A stretch of 64,000 nucleotides of DNA, taken from positions 1 through 64,000 of the forward strand of contig JAFTZJ010000022.1 of the NCBI GenBank assembly GCA_017461045.1. The letters are read 5' to 3'. The stretch's first letter is position 1, and every line of letters begins with the position of its first letter. Made by a program: the position numbers and the translations under genes. Below the pieces are notes generated by a model. That model saw only the letters and a program-made list of their open reading frames with translations. It ran no database searches and was not told the origin of the DNA. The stretch is from Lachnospiraceae bacterium. Its GTDB lineage: Bacteria > Bacillota > Clostridia > Lachnospirales > Lachnospiraceae. Below, piece by piece: positions 1-8,692 of this stretch.

Positions 1-6
1 CTCAGA

Positions 7-125
7 ATATATATACTTATCGCAGACCCGCTTTCGCTTCGGCCAGTACGTAGCGGTACTAGGATTGCAAAATACGCAATCCAAGGACCGACGTACTTCT
101 AGAGTCTGCTCACAAGTATATATAT
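7..125. repeat. Structured palindromic repeat, copy A
   Basis: This is an imperfect inverted repeat that folds as one long branched stem. The outer arms at 7-18 and 114-125 are perfect 12-bp complements. GCAGAC (22-27) pairs with GTCTGC (104-109), AGTACGT (45-51) with ACGTACT (91-97), CGGT (54-57) with ACCG (87-90), and GGATTGC (62-68) with GCAATCC (76-82) around the loop AAAATAC. A short side hairpin lies at 28-42. A diverged copy lies in opposite orientation at 282-406. No credible gene lies inside. It could be a MITE-like or REP-like element or a structured RNA. The left end is close to the window edge, so it may extend further. Confidence 0.7.
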
Positions 126-126
126 C

Positions 127-282
127 CATTCGCCACTGACTGTTCTATACACAAACCACGAATTTATATATTGGCTAGTAGTAGGCTCCGCAAGGATACA
201 AGGTTACTACACTTGCGCAGAGCATTACTACTGCTACTATAATTGTGTTTATCTGTATGTAGGAATGTGGTCGCAGCGAATG
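127..282. repeat. Nested stem-loop between the two repeat copies
   Basis: The segment between the two repeat copies is bounded by CATTCGC (127-133) and its exact complement GCGAATG (276-282). Inside, 174-194 pairs imperfectly with 212-234: GCAAG with CTTGC, GCTC with GAGC, and AGTAGTA with TACTACT. I see no gene here, and the sequence does not resemble the flanking copies. It may be the core of a composite palindromic element. Confidence 0.5.
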
Positions 283-406
283 AGGATATGTGTTCCTGCA
301 AAGACCGTATAAGCACGTCGGCACTTAGGCTGCGTCTTTTGCAGCCTTATGTACCGTTACGTGCTGGCCAGAGCGCAAGCGTGTCTGGCAGGAATACATA
401 TGCCTC
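282..406. repeat. Structured palindromic repeat, copy B (inverted)
   Basis: This is a reverse-complement relative of the repeat at 7-125. Its outer stem pairs 282-299 with 388-406, with one G-U pair and one bulge. The long arm pairs AGCACGT (312-318) with ACGTGCT (359-365), CGG (319-321) with CCG (354-356), and AGGCTGC (327-333) with GCAGCCT (341-347). A side hairpin pairs GCCAGA (367-372) with TCTGGC (384-389). Relative to copy A, several stem bases differ on both sides so that pairing is kept. Confidence 0.7.
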
Positions 407-458
407 GAAGCTGCGGTTGTTGATATTCAAACAGATAAACCACAATTTATATCCCATC

Positions 459-487
459 TTGACATAGGGAAAGTAATTCAGTAGGAT
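459..487 (+). promoter_or_regulatory. Sigma-A promoter of fhs
   Basis: A perfect -35 TTGACA (459-464) is followed by a 17-base spacer and a -10-like TAGGAT (482-487). It lies about 50 bases before the fhs start and just after the palindromic repeats. I recognise no folate riboswitch between it and the gene. Confidence 0.6.
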
Positions 488-536
488 TGCTGTAGTAATC
501 AGATAGAAGATTAATAGAAAGGATACTATAACAAGT

Positions 537-2207
537 ATGATGACAGATATTGAAATTGCACAAGCTGCAGAACTTAAACCAATAGGAGAAATTGCACAAC
601 AATTAGATATACAGCCGGATGACTTGGAGTTGTATGGAAAATATAAAGCCAAGCTGGGAGATGAATTAATGGAACGGATAAAAGATCAACCGAATGGTAA
701 ACTGGTCTTGGTAACCGCTATTAATCCCACACCGGCCGGGGAAGGTAAGACAACGATTACCGTTGGATTGGGACAGGCATTGGGATTATTAAATAAGAAG
801 TCTGTCATTGCATTACGGGAGCCGTCTCTTGGACCTTGTTTTGGTATTAAGGGTGGTGCTGCCGGTGGTGGTAATTCACAGGTGGTTCCGATGGAGGATT
901 TGAATCTGCATTTTACCGGTGACTTCCATGCCATTACTTCTGCAAATAATTTGTTAGCAGCTATGCTAGACAATCATTTACAACAGGGTAATGAATTGGG
1001 TATTGATCCAAAACAGATTGTATGGAAGCGTTGTTTAGATATGAATGACCGTGCTCTGCGTAATGTTATCGTTGGTATGGGCGGTAAATTAGATGGAGTA
1101 GTACGTCAGGACGGATTTGTGATTACCGTTGCATCAGAAATTATGGCTATCTTGTGTTTGGCTGATGATTTGCAGGATTTGTCACAGCGTTTAGGCAGAA
1201 TCATTGTAGCGTATAAATACAATGGTGAACCGGTAACTGCGAAGGATTTGAATGCAGTTGGAGCTATGACCGCGTTATTGAAGGATGCATTAAAACCAAA
1301 CTTAATTCAGACCTTAGAGCATACACCGGCTATCGTCCATGGTGGACCATTTGCCAACATTGCACATGGTTGTAATAGTGTAAGAGCAACTAAGACTGCA
1401 TTAAAACTGGCAGACTATGTGGTAACAGAGGCTGGATTCGGTGCGGATTTAGGTGCAGAGAAATTCTTGGATATTAAGTGTCGCCAGGCAGGCTTAAAGC
1501 CGGATGCAGTAGTATTGGTAGCAACCGTTCGTGCCTTGAAGTACAATGGCGGTGTTCAAAAGAATGATTTGAACCAAGAGAATATTGATGCTTTAAGTAA
1601 GGGTATTGTAAATCTTGAGAAGCATATTGAAAACTTAAAGAAGTTCGGTGTACCGATTGTGGTTACCTTGAATAAGTTCATTAGCGATACGGAAGCAGAA
1701 TTGAGTTTTGTTAAGAATTTCTGTGAGGAGCGGGATTGTGATTTCGCACTGGCAGAGGTTTGGGAGCATGGAGGTAAAGGAGGTATTGCTTTAGCAGAAG
1801 CAGTATTACATACCTTAGAAAATAAGGAAAGTTGCTATGCTCCGATTTATGATACAGAATTAAGTATTGAAGAGAAAATTGAAACAATTGCAAAGGAAAT
1901 TTACGGAGCAGGAAGCGTAAGCTACGCACCTGCAGCTAAGAAAGCAATTCAGAGAATCACGGAATTGGGATATGGAAATCTGCCGATTTGTATGGCAAAG
2001 AATCAATATTCCTTATCGGATGATCCAACGCAGCTTGGTCGTCCAAGTGGTTTTGAAGTTAACATTCGGGAGGTATATGTAAGTGCCGGTGCCGGATTTG
2101 TTGTAGCAATTACTGGAACAATTATGACTATGCCGGGACTTCCGAAACGTCCGGCGGCAGAGCAGATTTATGTAGATGAAACCGGAAAAACAGTTGGATT
2201 ATTCTAA
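537..2207 (+). CDS. fhs: Formate--tetrahydrofolate ligase
   Basis: This enzyme joins formate to tetrahydrofolate using ATP, giving 10-formyl-THF for purine synthesis and one-carbon metabolism in the cytoplasm. The 556-residue length is normal for the family. The ATP-binding P-loop TPAGEGKTT is at residues 65-73, and the conserved [18 protein letters not shown] segment follows at about 95-112. Two adjacent ATGs (537 and 540) are possible starts; the second gives the more usual MTDIEIAQ terminus. An AGAAAGGA ribosome site lies about 14 bases upstream. The gene is followed directly by folD, whose ribosome site overlaps the fhs stop, so the two form a one-carbon operon. Confidence 0.97.
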   Translation: MMTDIEIAQAAELKPIGEIAQQLDIQPDDLELYGKYKAKLGDELMERIKDQPNGKLVLVTAINPTPAGEGKTTITVGLGQALGLLNKKSVIALREPSLGPCFGIKGGAAGGGNSQVVPMEDLNLHFTGDFHAITSANNLLAAMLDNHLQQGNELGIDPKQIVWKRCLDMNDRALRNVIVGMGGKLDGVVRQDGFVITVASEIMAILCLADDLQDLSQRLGRIIVAYKYNGEPVTAKDLNAVGAMTALLKDALKPNLIQTLEHTPAIVHGGPFANIAHGCNSVRATKTALKLADYVVTEAGFGADLGAEKFLDIKCRQAGLKPDAVVLVATVRALKYNGGVQKNDLNQENIDALSKGIVNLEKHIENLKKFGVPIVVTLNKFISDTEAELSFVKNFCEERDCDFALAEVWEHGGKGGIALAEAVLHTLENKESCYAPIYDTELSIEEKIETIAKEIYGAGSVSYAPAAKKAIQRITELGYGNLPICMAKNQYSLSDDPTQLGRPSGFEVNIREVYVSAGAGFVVAITGTIMTMPGLPKRPAAEQIYVDETGKTVGLF

Positions 2208-2217
2208 GGAGGATGTT

Positions 2218-3066
2218 ATGGCACAGTTAATTGATGGTAAGAAGATTTCAAAGGACATTAAGGATGAATTAAAAGAGCAGGTGGCTCAGTATAAGGAGCA
2301 GGGAGTAGAAATTGCTTTGGCAGTAATTCAGGTAGGCCAGGACCCTGCATCTACCGTGTATGTAGGTAATAAGAAAAAAGCTTGTGAATACATCGGTATT
2401 AAGTCTGTAGCATATGAATTACCGGAAGAAACTACGGAAGCAGAGTTGTTAGAAATCATTGATAAGTTGAATAAAGATGACTCTATTTATGGTATTCTGG
2501 TGCAATTACCGGTGCCAAAGCATATTAGTGAAGACCGTATTATTCAGGCAATTGATCCAAAGAAGGATGTAGATGGTTTCCACCCACAAAGTGTTGGTGC
2601 CTTGAGTATCGGACAGCCGGGCTTTGTATCTTGTACACCGGCTGGTGTAATCCAGTTGTTAAAGCGTTCCGGTATTTCTATTGAAGGTAAGGAATGTGTG
2701 GTTATCGGAAGAAGTAATATAGTTGGCAAGCCAATGTCATTGTTGTTATTACGTGAAAATGGAACTGTAACCATTTGTCATTCCAGAACCAAGGATATTA
2801 AGGAAGTTACCAAGCGTGCAGATATTTTGGTGGTAGCTATTGGAAAGCCGAAGATGATTGATGCTTCTTATGTAAAAGAAGGCGCAGTTGTTATTGATGT
2901 AGGTATTCACCGGGATGAGAATAATAAATTATGTGGTGATGTAGATTTTGACTCAGTAGAACCGATAGCAAGTGCAATTACACCGGTTCCGGGTGGTGTT
3001 GGACCGATGACCATTGCCATGTTAATGAATAATTGCGTAGAAGCAGTTGAAATCCGCAACGCATAA
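2218..3066 (+). CDS. folD: Bifunctional methylene-THF dehydrogenase / methenyl-THF cyclohydrolase
   Basis: FolD interconverts 5,10-methylene-THF and 10-formyl-THF with NADP, the steps next to Fhs. The product is 282 residues, the usual size. The YVGNK motif at residues 48-52 carries the catalytic Tyr and Lys. QLPVPKH, DVDGFHP and the nucleotide-binding GRSNIVGKPM segment follow in family order, ending with PVPGGVGPMT. I chose the ATG at 2218 because AAGGAGG (2206-2212) lies at ideal spacing; an upstream in-frame start at 2176 would run back into fhs. Confidence 0.97.
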   Translation: MAQLIDGKKISKDIKDELKEQVAQYKEQGVEIALAVIQVGQDPASTVYVGNKKKACEYIGIKSVAYELPEETTEAELLEIIDKLNKDDSIYGILVQLPVPKHISEDRIIQAIDPKKDVDGFHPQSVGALSIGQPGFVSCTPAGVIQLLKRSGISIEGKECVVIGRSNIVGKPMSLLLLRENGTVTICHSRTKDIKEVTKRADILVVAIGKPKMIDASYVKEGAVVIDVGIHRDENNKLCGDVDFDSVEPIASAITPVPGGVGPMTIAMLMNNCVEAVEIRNA

Positions 3067-3108
3067 GAAATAGATGCAAGAGGATATAAGAGTAAGCGAG
3101 GACATACT

Positions 3109-4446
3109 ATGAATGTATTATTTGTATCCTTAGGCTGTGATAAGAATCTGGTTGATAGTGAGGTAATGTTAAGTCTCTTAAAAGAACAGGGCTATAACAT
3201 TACCAACGAAGAACAGGAAGCAGAAATTGCAGTGGTAAATACCTGTTGTTTTATTCATGATGCCAAGGAAGAAAGTATTACAACAATTTTGGAATTGGCA
3301 CAATTAAAAGAAACAGGAAAGCTGAAGGTTTTGATTATTACCGGTTGTCTGGCACAGCGATACAAAGATGAAATACAAACTGAAATACCCGAGGTAGATG
3401 CCGTATTAGGTTCTACTAATATTGACGATATTGTTACGGTAGTGGAGCAAGCATTACGTGGTGAGAAGGTAATATGCTGCAAGGATATTCATTATTTGCC
3501 TTCCAAACTGACCAATCGGGTAGTAACCACGGGCAATGCCATGGCATATTTGAAGATAGCGGAAGGTTGTAATAAACGATGCACTTATTGTATCATACCG
3601 TATCTGCGTGGTAATTATAGAAGTATTCCGATGGAAGAGATCCTGGAAACTGCCGGCAAACTGGTTGCAGATGGCTATAAGGAACTGGTACTGGTGGCAC
3701 AGGAAACAACGGTTTACGGACAGGATTTGTACGGGGAAAAGCGATTGCCACAGTTGTTGCAGGAATTAAGTAAGTTGGATGGCCTTCACTGGATCCGGTT
3801 GTTATATTGTTATCCGGAAGAAATTACCGATGAACTGATTCAGGTCATGTCAGAAAATGAAAAAATATGTCATTATATTGATATGACAATTCAGCATTCC
3901 GAAGATGAGATTTTGAAGTCTATGGGAAGAAGAACCAGCCGGGCACAGATTCAGGCAGTGGTAGAGAAGTTGCGGGCTGCTATGCCGGATATTGTCATTC
4001 GGACGACCTTGATTACCGGATTTCCGGGAGAAACAAAGGAGCAGCATGAGGCATTATTGGAATTTGTAGATGAAATGGAATTCGAGCGTTTAGGTGTATT
4101 TACCTATTCGCCGGAGGAAGGAACCCGTGCGGCAGAATTTCCGAATCAGATTCCGGAAGAAGTCAAGAAGCAGCGCCAGGATGAGATTATGGCACTGCAG
4201 CAAGAGGTATCCTATGATAATAACCAGCAAATGCTGGGCAAGCAGTTAGAGGTTCTGGTAGAGGGATATTTATATGAAGAGAATATTTACATTGGACGCT
4301 CTTATCGGGAAGCACCGAATGTAGATGGTTATATCTTCATAAATGCAGAAGAAGAGATTGTATCCGGTGAACTGGTAATCGTTCGCATTACAGATGCAAA
4401 TGAATATGATTTGATTGGAGAGGTAGTATATGAATTTACCGAATAA
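3109..4446 (+). CDS. rimO: Ribosomal protein S12 methylthiotransferase
   Basis: RimO is a radical-SAM enzyme that adds a methylthio group to a conserved aspartate of ribosomal protein S12. The 445-residue protein has the N-terminal UPF0004 domain with cluster cysteines C10, C46 and C80, the radical-SAM CxxxCxxC motif at C154, C158 and C161, and a C-terminal TRAM domain. The GCDKNLVDSE opening is characteristic of RimO rather than MiaB. Its 3' end overlaps pgsA by 17 bases, suggesting translational coupling. Confidence 0.95.
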   Translation: MNVLFVSLGCDKNLVDSEVMLSLLKEQGYNITNEEQEAEIAVVNTCCFIHDAKEESITTILELAQLKETGKLKVLIITGCLAQRYKDEIQTEIPEVDAVLGSTNIDDIVTVVEQALRGEKVICCKDIHYLPSKLTNRVVTTGNAMAYLKIAEGCNKRCTYCIIPYLRGNYRSIPMEEILETAGKLVADGYKELVLVAQETTVYGQDLYGEKRLPQLLQELSKLDGLHWIRLLYCYPEEITDELIQVMSENEKICHYIDMTIQHSEDEILKSMGRRTSRAQIQAVVEKLRAAMPDIVIRTTLITGFPGETKEQHEALLEFVDEMEFERLGVFTYSPEEGTRAAEFPNQIPEEVKKQRQDEIMALQQEVSYDNNQQMLGKQLEVLVEGYLYEENIYIGRSYREAPNVDGYIFINAEEEIVSGELVIVRITDANEYDLIGEVVYEFTE

Positions 4447-4993
4447 ATTAACGATTTTTAGAGTAATATTAATTCCATTTTTCTTAGTAGCTTTAATGGT
4501 TCCGGCCATACCGGCAGGAAAATGGATTGCAGTTGGTATCTTTATGATTGCCAGTCTGACGGATTTGTTGGATGGGAAGATTGCCAGAAAATATAATCTG
4601 GTAACGGATTTCGGTAAATTCATGGATCCACTGGCAGACAAGCTTTTAGTATGTTCTGCTATGATTGCTTTGATTGAATTGGAACGGATTCCGGCATGGA
4701 TTGTAATTGTAATTATTGCCAGAGAATTTATTATCAGTGGTTTTCGTTTGATTGCATCTGACAATGGAGTGGTAATTGCTGCCAGCAATTGGGGGAAATT
4801 CAAAACCACATTCCAGATGATTATGATTGTATTATTAATGGTTAATTTAAGTGAGAATATTCCGTCTGTTACAACCATCGTTGTAATTTGCGAACAGGTG
4901 TTAATTTATGCTTCCTTATTACTTACCATTATTTCACTGATTGATTATTTAATTAAGAATCGAAGTGTGCTTTCAAAAGAAAATCAGAAGTAA
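4430..4993 (+). CDS. pgsA: CDP-diacylglycerol--glycerol-3-phosphate 3-phosphatidyltransferase
   Basis: PgsA makes phosphatidylglycerol phosphate, the committed step to anionic phospholipids, in the cytoplasmic membrane. The 187-residue protein has several hydrophobic segments and the full CDP-alcohol phosphotransferase motif: D48, G49, A52, R53, G62, D66 and D70 at canonical spacing. It overlaps the end of rimO. The rimO-pgsA-cinA order is common in Firmicutes and supports the call. Confidence 0.95.
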   Translation: MNLPNKLTIFRVILIPFFLVALMVPAIPAGKWIAVGIFMIASLTDLLDGKIARKYNLVTDFGKFMDPLADKLLVCSAMIALIELERIPAWIVIVIIAREFIISGFRLIASDNGVVIAASNWGKFKTTFQMIMIVLLMVNLSENIPSVTTIVVICEQVLIYASLLLTIISLIDYLIKNRSVLSKENQK

Positions 4994-5032
4994 TATTTGT
5001 GAATAAGAGATATTAGGTATAAGAATAGTAAA

Positions 5033-5560
5033 ATGAGAATTGAATTACCAATTATTACAATTAAAGAAGGTAAAGATTTGGAACAGCAGGTAATTGCATT
5101 ACTGGCAGAGCGACACATGACAATTACCACAGCGGAGTCCTGTACCGGAGGACTGATAGCCGGAAGATTAGTGAATGTATCCGGAGCATCCAATGTGTTT
5201 GGCAGAGGCTTCGTTACCTATGCCAATGAAGCAAAGGAAGAGATTCTGGGGGTAAAACACAGTACTTTGGAACAGCATGGAGCTGTGTCGAAACAGACGG
5301 TTAAGCAGATGGCAAAGGGTGCAGCGAAGCAAGCCAAAGCAGATGTAGCCATTGCAGTAACCGGAGTGGCGGGTCCGGATGGTGGAACACCGGAGAAGCC
5401 GGTAGGGCTGGTATATATTGGCATTTATTATGCAGGAAAGGTATATTGGCAGGAGTGTCATTTCAAAGGAAATCGCGCAAGAGTGCGTAATTTAACGGTA
5501 GTGAACAGTTTGCATTTTCTGAAACAATTACTCCTTGAAAATACTGGATTTTCTTGTTGA
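5033..5560 (+). CDS. pncC: Nicotinamide-nucleotide amidohydrolase (CinA C-terminal type)
   Basis: The protein consists only of the CinA C-terminal domain, which deamidates nicotinamide mononucleotide and recycles NAD breakdown products. The TTAESCTGG motif (residues 32-40, Ser36 likely catalytic) and the VTGVAGPDGGTPEKPVG signature are present. Full CinA proteins carry an N-terminal MoCF domain that is absent here, so this is the stand-alone form. The ATG at 5033 has no good ribosome site. A TTG at 5078 is preceded by GAAGG at better spacing and may be the true start, giving 160 residues. Confidence 0.88.
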   Translation: MRIELPIITIKEGKDLEQQVIALLAERHMTITTAESCTGGLIAGRLVNVSGASNVFGRGFVTYANEAKEEILGVKHSTLEQHGAVSKQTVKQMAKGAAKQAKADVAIAVTGVAGPDGGTPEKPVGLVYIGIYYAGKVYWQECHFKGNRARVRNLTVVNSLHFLKQLLLENTGFSC

Positions 5561-5585
5561 AATCTGAAAATGCTGGGTGTATAAT
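5557..5585 (+). promoter_or_regulatory. Sigma-A promoter of the MFS carrier gene
   Basis: TTGAAA (5557-5562), a 17-base spacer and a perfect TATAAT (5580-5585) form a good promoter. It overlaps the pncC stop codon and gives a leader of about 65 bases before the ATG at 5656. Confidence 0.65.
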
Positions 5586-5655
5586 ACTACTGTTTGACTT
5601 CTGCCATTGTAAGGGAGAAGTACGAGAAAAAATAAGAGCAAAGGAAGAGTGGGTC

Positions 5656-7038
5656 ATGGAAGAGAACACAAAAAAAACTGGAGGCTGGCGCACAAATAAG
5701 TGGATTCGCGCAGCTATTCCTGCATTACTGCTTCACTGCAGTATCGGTACTGTTTATTGTTGGTCGATTTTCAGTCAAGAAATCGCAGATTATATTGGAT
5801 TTACAAAGGGTGCAACTGAATGGGCATTCAGTTTTGCAATCTTTTTCTTAGGTATGTCAGCGGCATTCTTAGGAAATATTGTAGAGAAAGATATACATAA
5901 ATCTTCACTGATTGCAACTATTTGTTTTGCAGTCGGTATGGCAGGAACCGGTTTCTTTATCTGGTTTGGTGGTAAGAATCCGGGAAATGTATTAGCTTTA
6001 ATAGGTATTTATGTATGCTATGGTTTGATTATGGGTATCGGTCTTGGTACCGGTTACTTATCACCGGTTAAGACATTGATGCTTTGGTTCCAGGATCGTA
6101 AGGGTCTGGCAACCGGTTTGGCTGTTGCCGGTTTCGGTGCAGCGAAGGCTATCGCAAGCCCAATTATGCAGGCTATGTTAAAGAACCTGGGCGAGGGTGG
6201 TATTTACAAGATGTTCTTAATCTTGGCAGTTGTATACTTCGTAATGATGTTCGTTGGACATTTATTATTGAAGAAGCCGGAAGGCTGGCACGAGCCACAG
6301 ACCAAGGAAAAGGGACAGAGCATGTTTGCAGTTATTAAGTCAAAGCCAATTGGAAACTACATTGGTATTTGGTTAATGTTCTACATTAATATTACATGTG
6401 GTCTTGCTTTGATTTCTCAGGAAAAGATGATTGTAAAATGTATCGGCTTAGCAGGTATTGTAGGTATTGTTTCAACTATTTCTGCTGTATTTAATGCAGC
6501 CGGCCGTTTGGGCCTTTCTGCAATGGCAGATAAGATGAAGGATCGTAATACCATTTACAAGATTATTTTCGCTGTAAGTATTGTGGCAACCGGATTAGTT
6601 ATTGTAACAAGTGGTATTGTAAATGGTGCTAACAATATTGTTTTGGCAGTTTTAGTTCTTGCATTAATCTTTATTGTAAATGCAGGTTACGGCGGTGGAT
6701 TCTCCAATGTTCCGACCTTATTATCAGACCACTATGGTATGGGTAACATTAGTGCTATTCACGGTTTGACACTTTCTGCATGGGCATTTGCCGGATTGTC
6801 CGGTAACCAGTTAGCAAACTGGATTGTAAAGACCTTTGGACAGGAAACCCAGATTGAACATGCATTAGCAGATGGTACGGTTGAAATGATTACAGTAAAT
6901 CCAACCGGTTATCAGTATGTGTTATATGCAACTATCGCATTATACATTATTTCATTGATTATTGCCTTAGTATTGGTTAAGCCAACGGACAAGGCATTGG
7001 AAGCAAAGGCAGCAAAGAAGGCGGCTAAACAGGCTTAG
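5656..7038 (+). CDS. OFA-family MFS transporter
   Basis: This 460-residue protein has about 12 membrane segments. It resembles the oxalate/formate antiporter (OFA) branch of the major facilitator superfamily: an early YCWSIFSQ segment, a glycine-rich GIGLGTGYLSPVKTL stretch, and GLATGLAVAGFGAAKA after the WF-DRKG loop. Members carry small monocarboxylates such as oxalate, formate or lactate; the substrate here cannot be read from sequence. I chose the ATG at 5656, with AAGGAAGAG just upstream, over an in-frame start at 5554 that overlaps pncC. A lysine/alanine-rich tail ends the protein. The fhs gene upstream makes formate a possible but unproven substrate. Confidence 0.85.
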   Translation: MEENTKKTGGWRTNKWIRAAIPALLLHCSIGTVYCWSIFSQEIADYIGFTKGATEWAFSFAIFFLGMSAAFLGNIVEKDIHKSSLIATICFAVGMAGTGFFIWFGGKNPGNVLALIGIYVCYGLIMGIGLGTGYLSPVKTLMLWFQDRKGLATGLAVAGFGAAKAIASPIMQAMLKNLGEGGIYKMFLILAVVYFVMMFVGHLLLKKPEGWHEPQTKEKGQSMFAVIKSKPIGNYIGIWLMFYINITCGLALISQEKMIVKCIGLAGIVGIVSTISAVFNAAGRLGLSAMADKMKDRNTIYKIIFAVSIVATGLVIVTSGIVNGANNIVLAVLVLALIFIVNAGYGGGFSNVPTLLSDHYGMGNISAIHGLTLSAWAFAGLSGNQLANWIVKTFGQETQIEHALADGTVEMITVNPTGYQYVLYATIALYIISLIIALVLVKPTDKALEAKAAKKAAKQA

Positions 7039-7055
7039 CAGATTGGAGACATAAA

Positions 7056-8084
7056 ATGGGTTTACATTTGATTAAGAAAGTTCCAACTGCACAGGAATTA
7101 CAGGAAATGATTCCTATGACAGATGAGTTGAAAAAAGTTAAAGCAGAACGAGATGCAATGATTCGCAAGGTATTTACCGGAGAATCAGATAAGTTTATTA
7201 TGATTATTGGTCCTTGTTCAGCCGACAATGAGACAGCAGTATTGGATTATGTAACTCGTTTAGCAAAGGTTCAAGAGGAAGTAAAAGATAAGATTATTAT
7301 TATTCCTCGAATTTACACGAATAAGCCAAGAACCACCGGTGCCGGTTACAAAGGAATGTTACATCAGCCGGATCCGGAAAAAGCACCGGATATGTTCGAA
7401 GGTGTAAAGGCTATTCGTAAGATGCACATTGATGCAATTGCGGCAACCGGTTTTACTGCAGCAGATGAGATGTTATATTCTGAGAATTGGCAGTATTTGG
7501 AGGATATTTTATCCTATGTTGCCATTGGTGCACGAAGCGTAGAAGACCAACAGCATCGAATTGTAACCTCCGGTATGGAAATTCCGGTTGGTATGAAGAA
7601 TCCAACCAGTGGAGATTTAACAGTTATGATGAATTCTTGTCTGGCAGGACAGATGAAGCATACTTTCCTGTATACCGGATGGGAAACCAAGACAGACGGT
7701 AATGATTTGGTTCATTGTATCTTACGAGGTGCTGTAAATAAGCATGGTCAGTCTATTTCTAACTATCATTATGAGGATTTAATGATGCTGGTAGATTTGT
7801 ACCAGAAGTTTGAATTAAAGAATCCGGGCTGTATAGTAGATGCAAATCACAGTAACTCTGGCAAGAAGTGGGAAGAACAGCCACGTATTGTAAAGGAAGT
7901 ATTGCATAGTATGCGTCATTCGGCAGAGATTAAGAGCATGGTAAAGGGTGTTATGGTAGAAAGCTACATCGAAGACGGCAATCAGCCGGTTGATGGTGGC
8001 TGCTATGGTAAATCCATTACTGATGCATGCTTAGGTTGGGAGAAATCCAGAAACTTGATTTTAGAGGTTGCGGATTTATTATAA
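7056..8084 (+). CDS. 3-deoxy-7-phosphoheptulonate synthase, class I (AroG-like)
   Basis: This enzyme condenses phosphoenolpyruvate and erythrose 4-phosphate, the first step of aromatic amino acid synthesis. The 342-residue length and the motifs IIGPCSADNE, KPRTTGAGYKG and VDANHSNSGKKW match the AroF/AroG/AroH class. A TTGGAG ribosome site precedes the ATG. The gene starts 18 bases after the MFS gene and is followed 15 bases later by a small lipoprotein gene, so the three may be co-transcribed to the terminator at 8534. I see no leader or attenuator that would show feedback by an aromatic amino acid. Confidence 0.95.
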   Translation: MGLHLIKKVPTAQELQEMIPMTDELKKVKAERDAMIRKVFTGESDKFIMIIGPCSADNETAVLDYVTRLAKVQEEVKDKIIIIPRIYTNKPRTTGAGYKGMLHQPDPEKAPDMFEGVKAIRKMHIDAIAATGFTAADEMLYSENWQYLEDILSYVAIGARSVEDQQHRIVTSGMEIPVGMKNPTSGDLTVMMNSCLAGQMKHTFLYTGWETKTDGNDLVHCILRGAVNKHGQSISNYHYEDLMMLVDLYQKFELKNPGCIVDANHSNSGKKWEEQPRIVKEVLHSMRHSAEIKSMVKGVMVESYIEDGNQPVDGGCYGKSITDACLGWEKSRNLILEVADLL

Positions 8085-8099
8085 AAGGGAGGTAATGTT

Positions 8100-8513
8100 A
8101 TGAAGAAATTATTAGTAACACTTGTAGTGATGGGGTTATTTACAGGTTGTCTGACCGGTTGTAATCAAACTACATCAACAGCAGGCAATAATGGGGATTT
8201 GCCTGCATCGGAAGATGTAGTAGGAGATGCAGGAATTGAAATGGTAACACAAACCTGTACCTTGTGTGAGGTTGAGAAGGAATGCGGAACCTATGGTGTA
8301 GACGGCAAGGATTATGTTATATGTGATAGTTGTTATCCGGAGTTTGCAACCGGTATGCAGTTGTTTGATCCGTTGGTAGACAATGAGTGTTCTTTGTGTG
8401 AAGAAGAAAAAAAATGCAGCATCTATGCTGTAAAGGGCGAAGGCTATATTGTATGTGATGATTGCTACAATGAATTTGCTGAAGCGTTTGACTTAGAAAA
8501 GCACGAAGAGTAG
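8100..8513 (+). CDS. Predicted lipoprotein with two tandem Cys-box repeats
   Basis: I do not recognise this 137-residue protein. It has a lipoprotein signal peptide ending in LTGC (Cys21, with FTGC at 14-17 as an alternative), so it should be anchored outside the membrane. After a short linker come two near-identical repeats with the same spacing, C-x2-C-x5-C-x12-C-x2-C, each ending in a Y-x-EFA stretch. Such cysteine pairs usually bind zinc or another metal, which is unusual for a secreted lipoprotein. An AAGGGAGG site sets the start. It is the last gene before a strong terminator. Confidence 0.75.
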   Translation: MKKLLVTLVVMGLFTGCLTGCNQTTSTAGNNGDLPASEDVVGDAGIEMVTQTCTLCEVEKECGTYGVDGKDYVICDSCYPEFATGMQLFDPLVDNECSLCEEEKKCSIYAVKGEGYIVCDDCYNEFAEAFDLEKHEE

Positions 8514-8533
8514 CAGTAATAGTAAGTGTATTT

Positions 8534-8584
8534 AAATCAGCATATGAAAGAAACGATCTTGTTTCTTTCATATGCTGATTTTTG
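8534..8584. terminator. Strong intrinsic terminator
   Basis: A perfect 21-bp stem (8534-8554 with 8561-8581) around the loop GATCTT is followed by a T-rich stretch. It ends the transcript of the lipoprotein gene. The A-rich left flank could let it work on the other strand too. Confidence 0.9.
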
Positions 8585-8692
8585 TGTTAAAAGCTCTTTA
8601 TGAAGCAGGTGTTGCGTGCATGGACAACACAACAAACTATGAAAAAACTCAATTCTGTGATAAAATATATAAGGAATGAGAGGTACAAGTAA

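Noticed and set aside
45..97. Integron attC site in the palindromic repeats
   Set aside because: The stems are attC-like in size, but the conserved GTTRRRY core and its partner are missing and no integrase is in view.
243..467. 74-residue open frame within the palindromic region
   Set aside because: It has no ribosome site and covers the repeat copy B stems, whose base changes follow pairing and not codons. The overlapping minus-strand frame at 347-652 is equally unconvincing.
407..536. Possible THF riboswitch before fhs
   Set aside because: I looked for a folate riboswitch or other structured leader between the repeats and fhs and saw only a promoter and a ribosome site. No conserved core is recognisable.
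4270..4878. 202-residue minus-strand frame across rimO and pgsA
   Set aside because: It is antisense to two well-supported genes and lacks a ribosome site and recognisable motifs.
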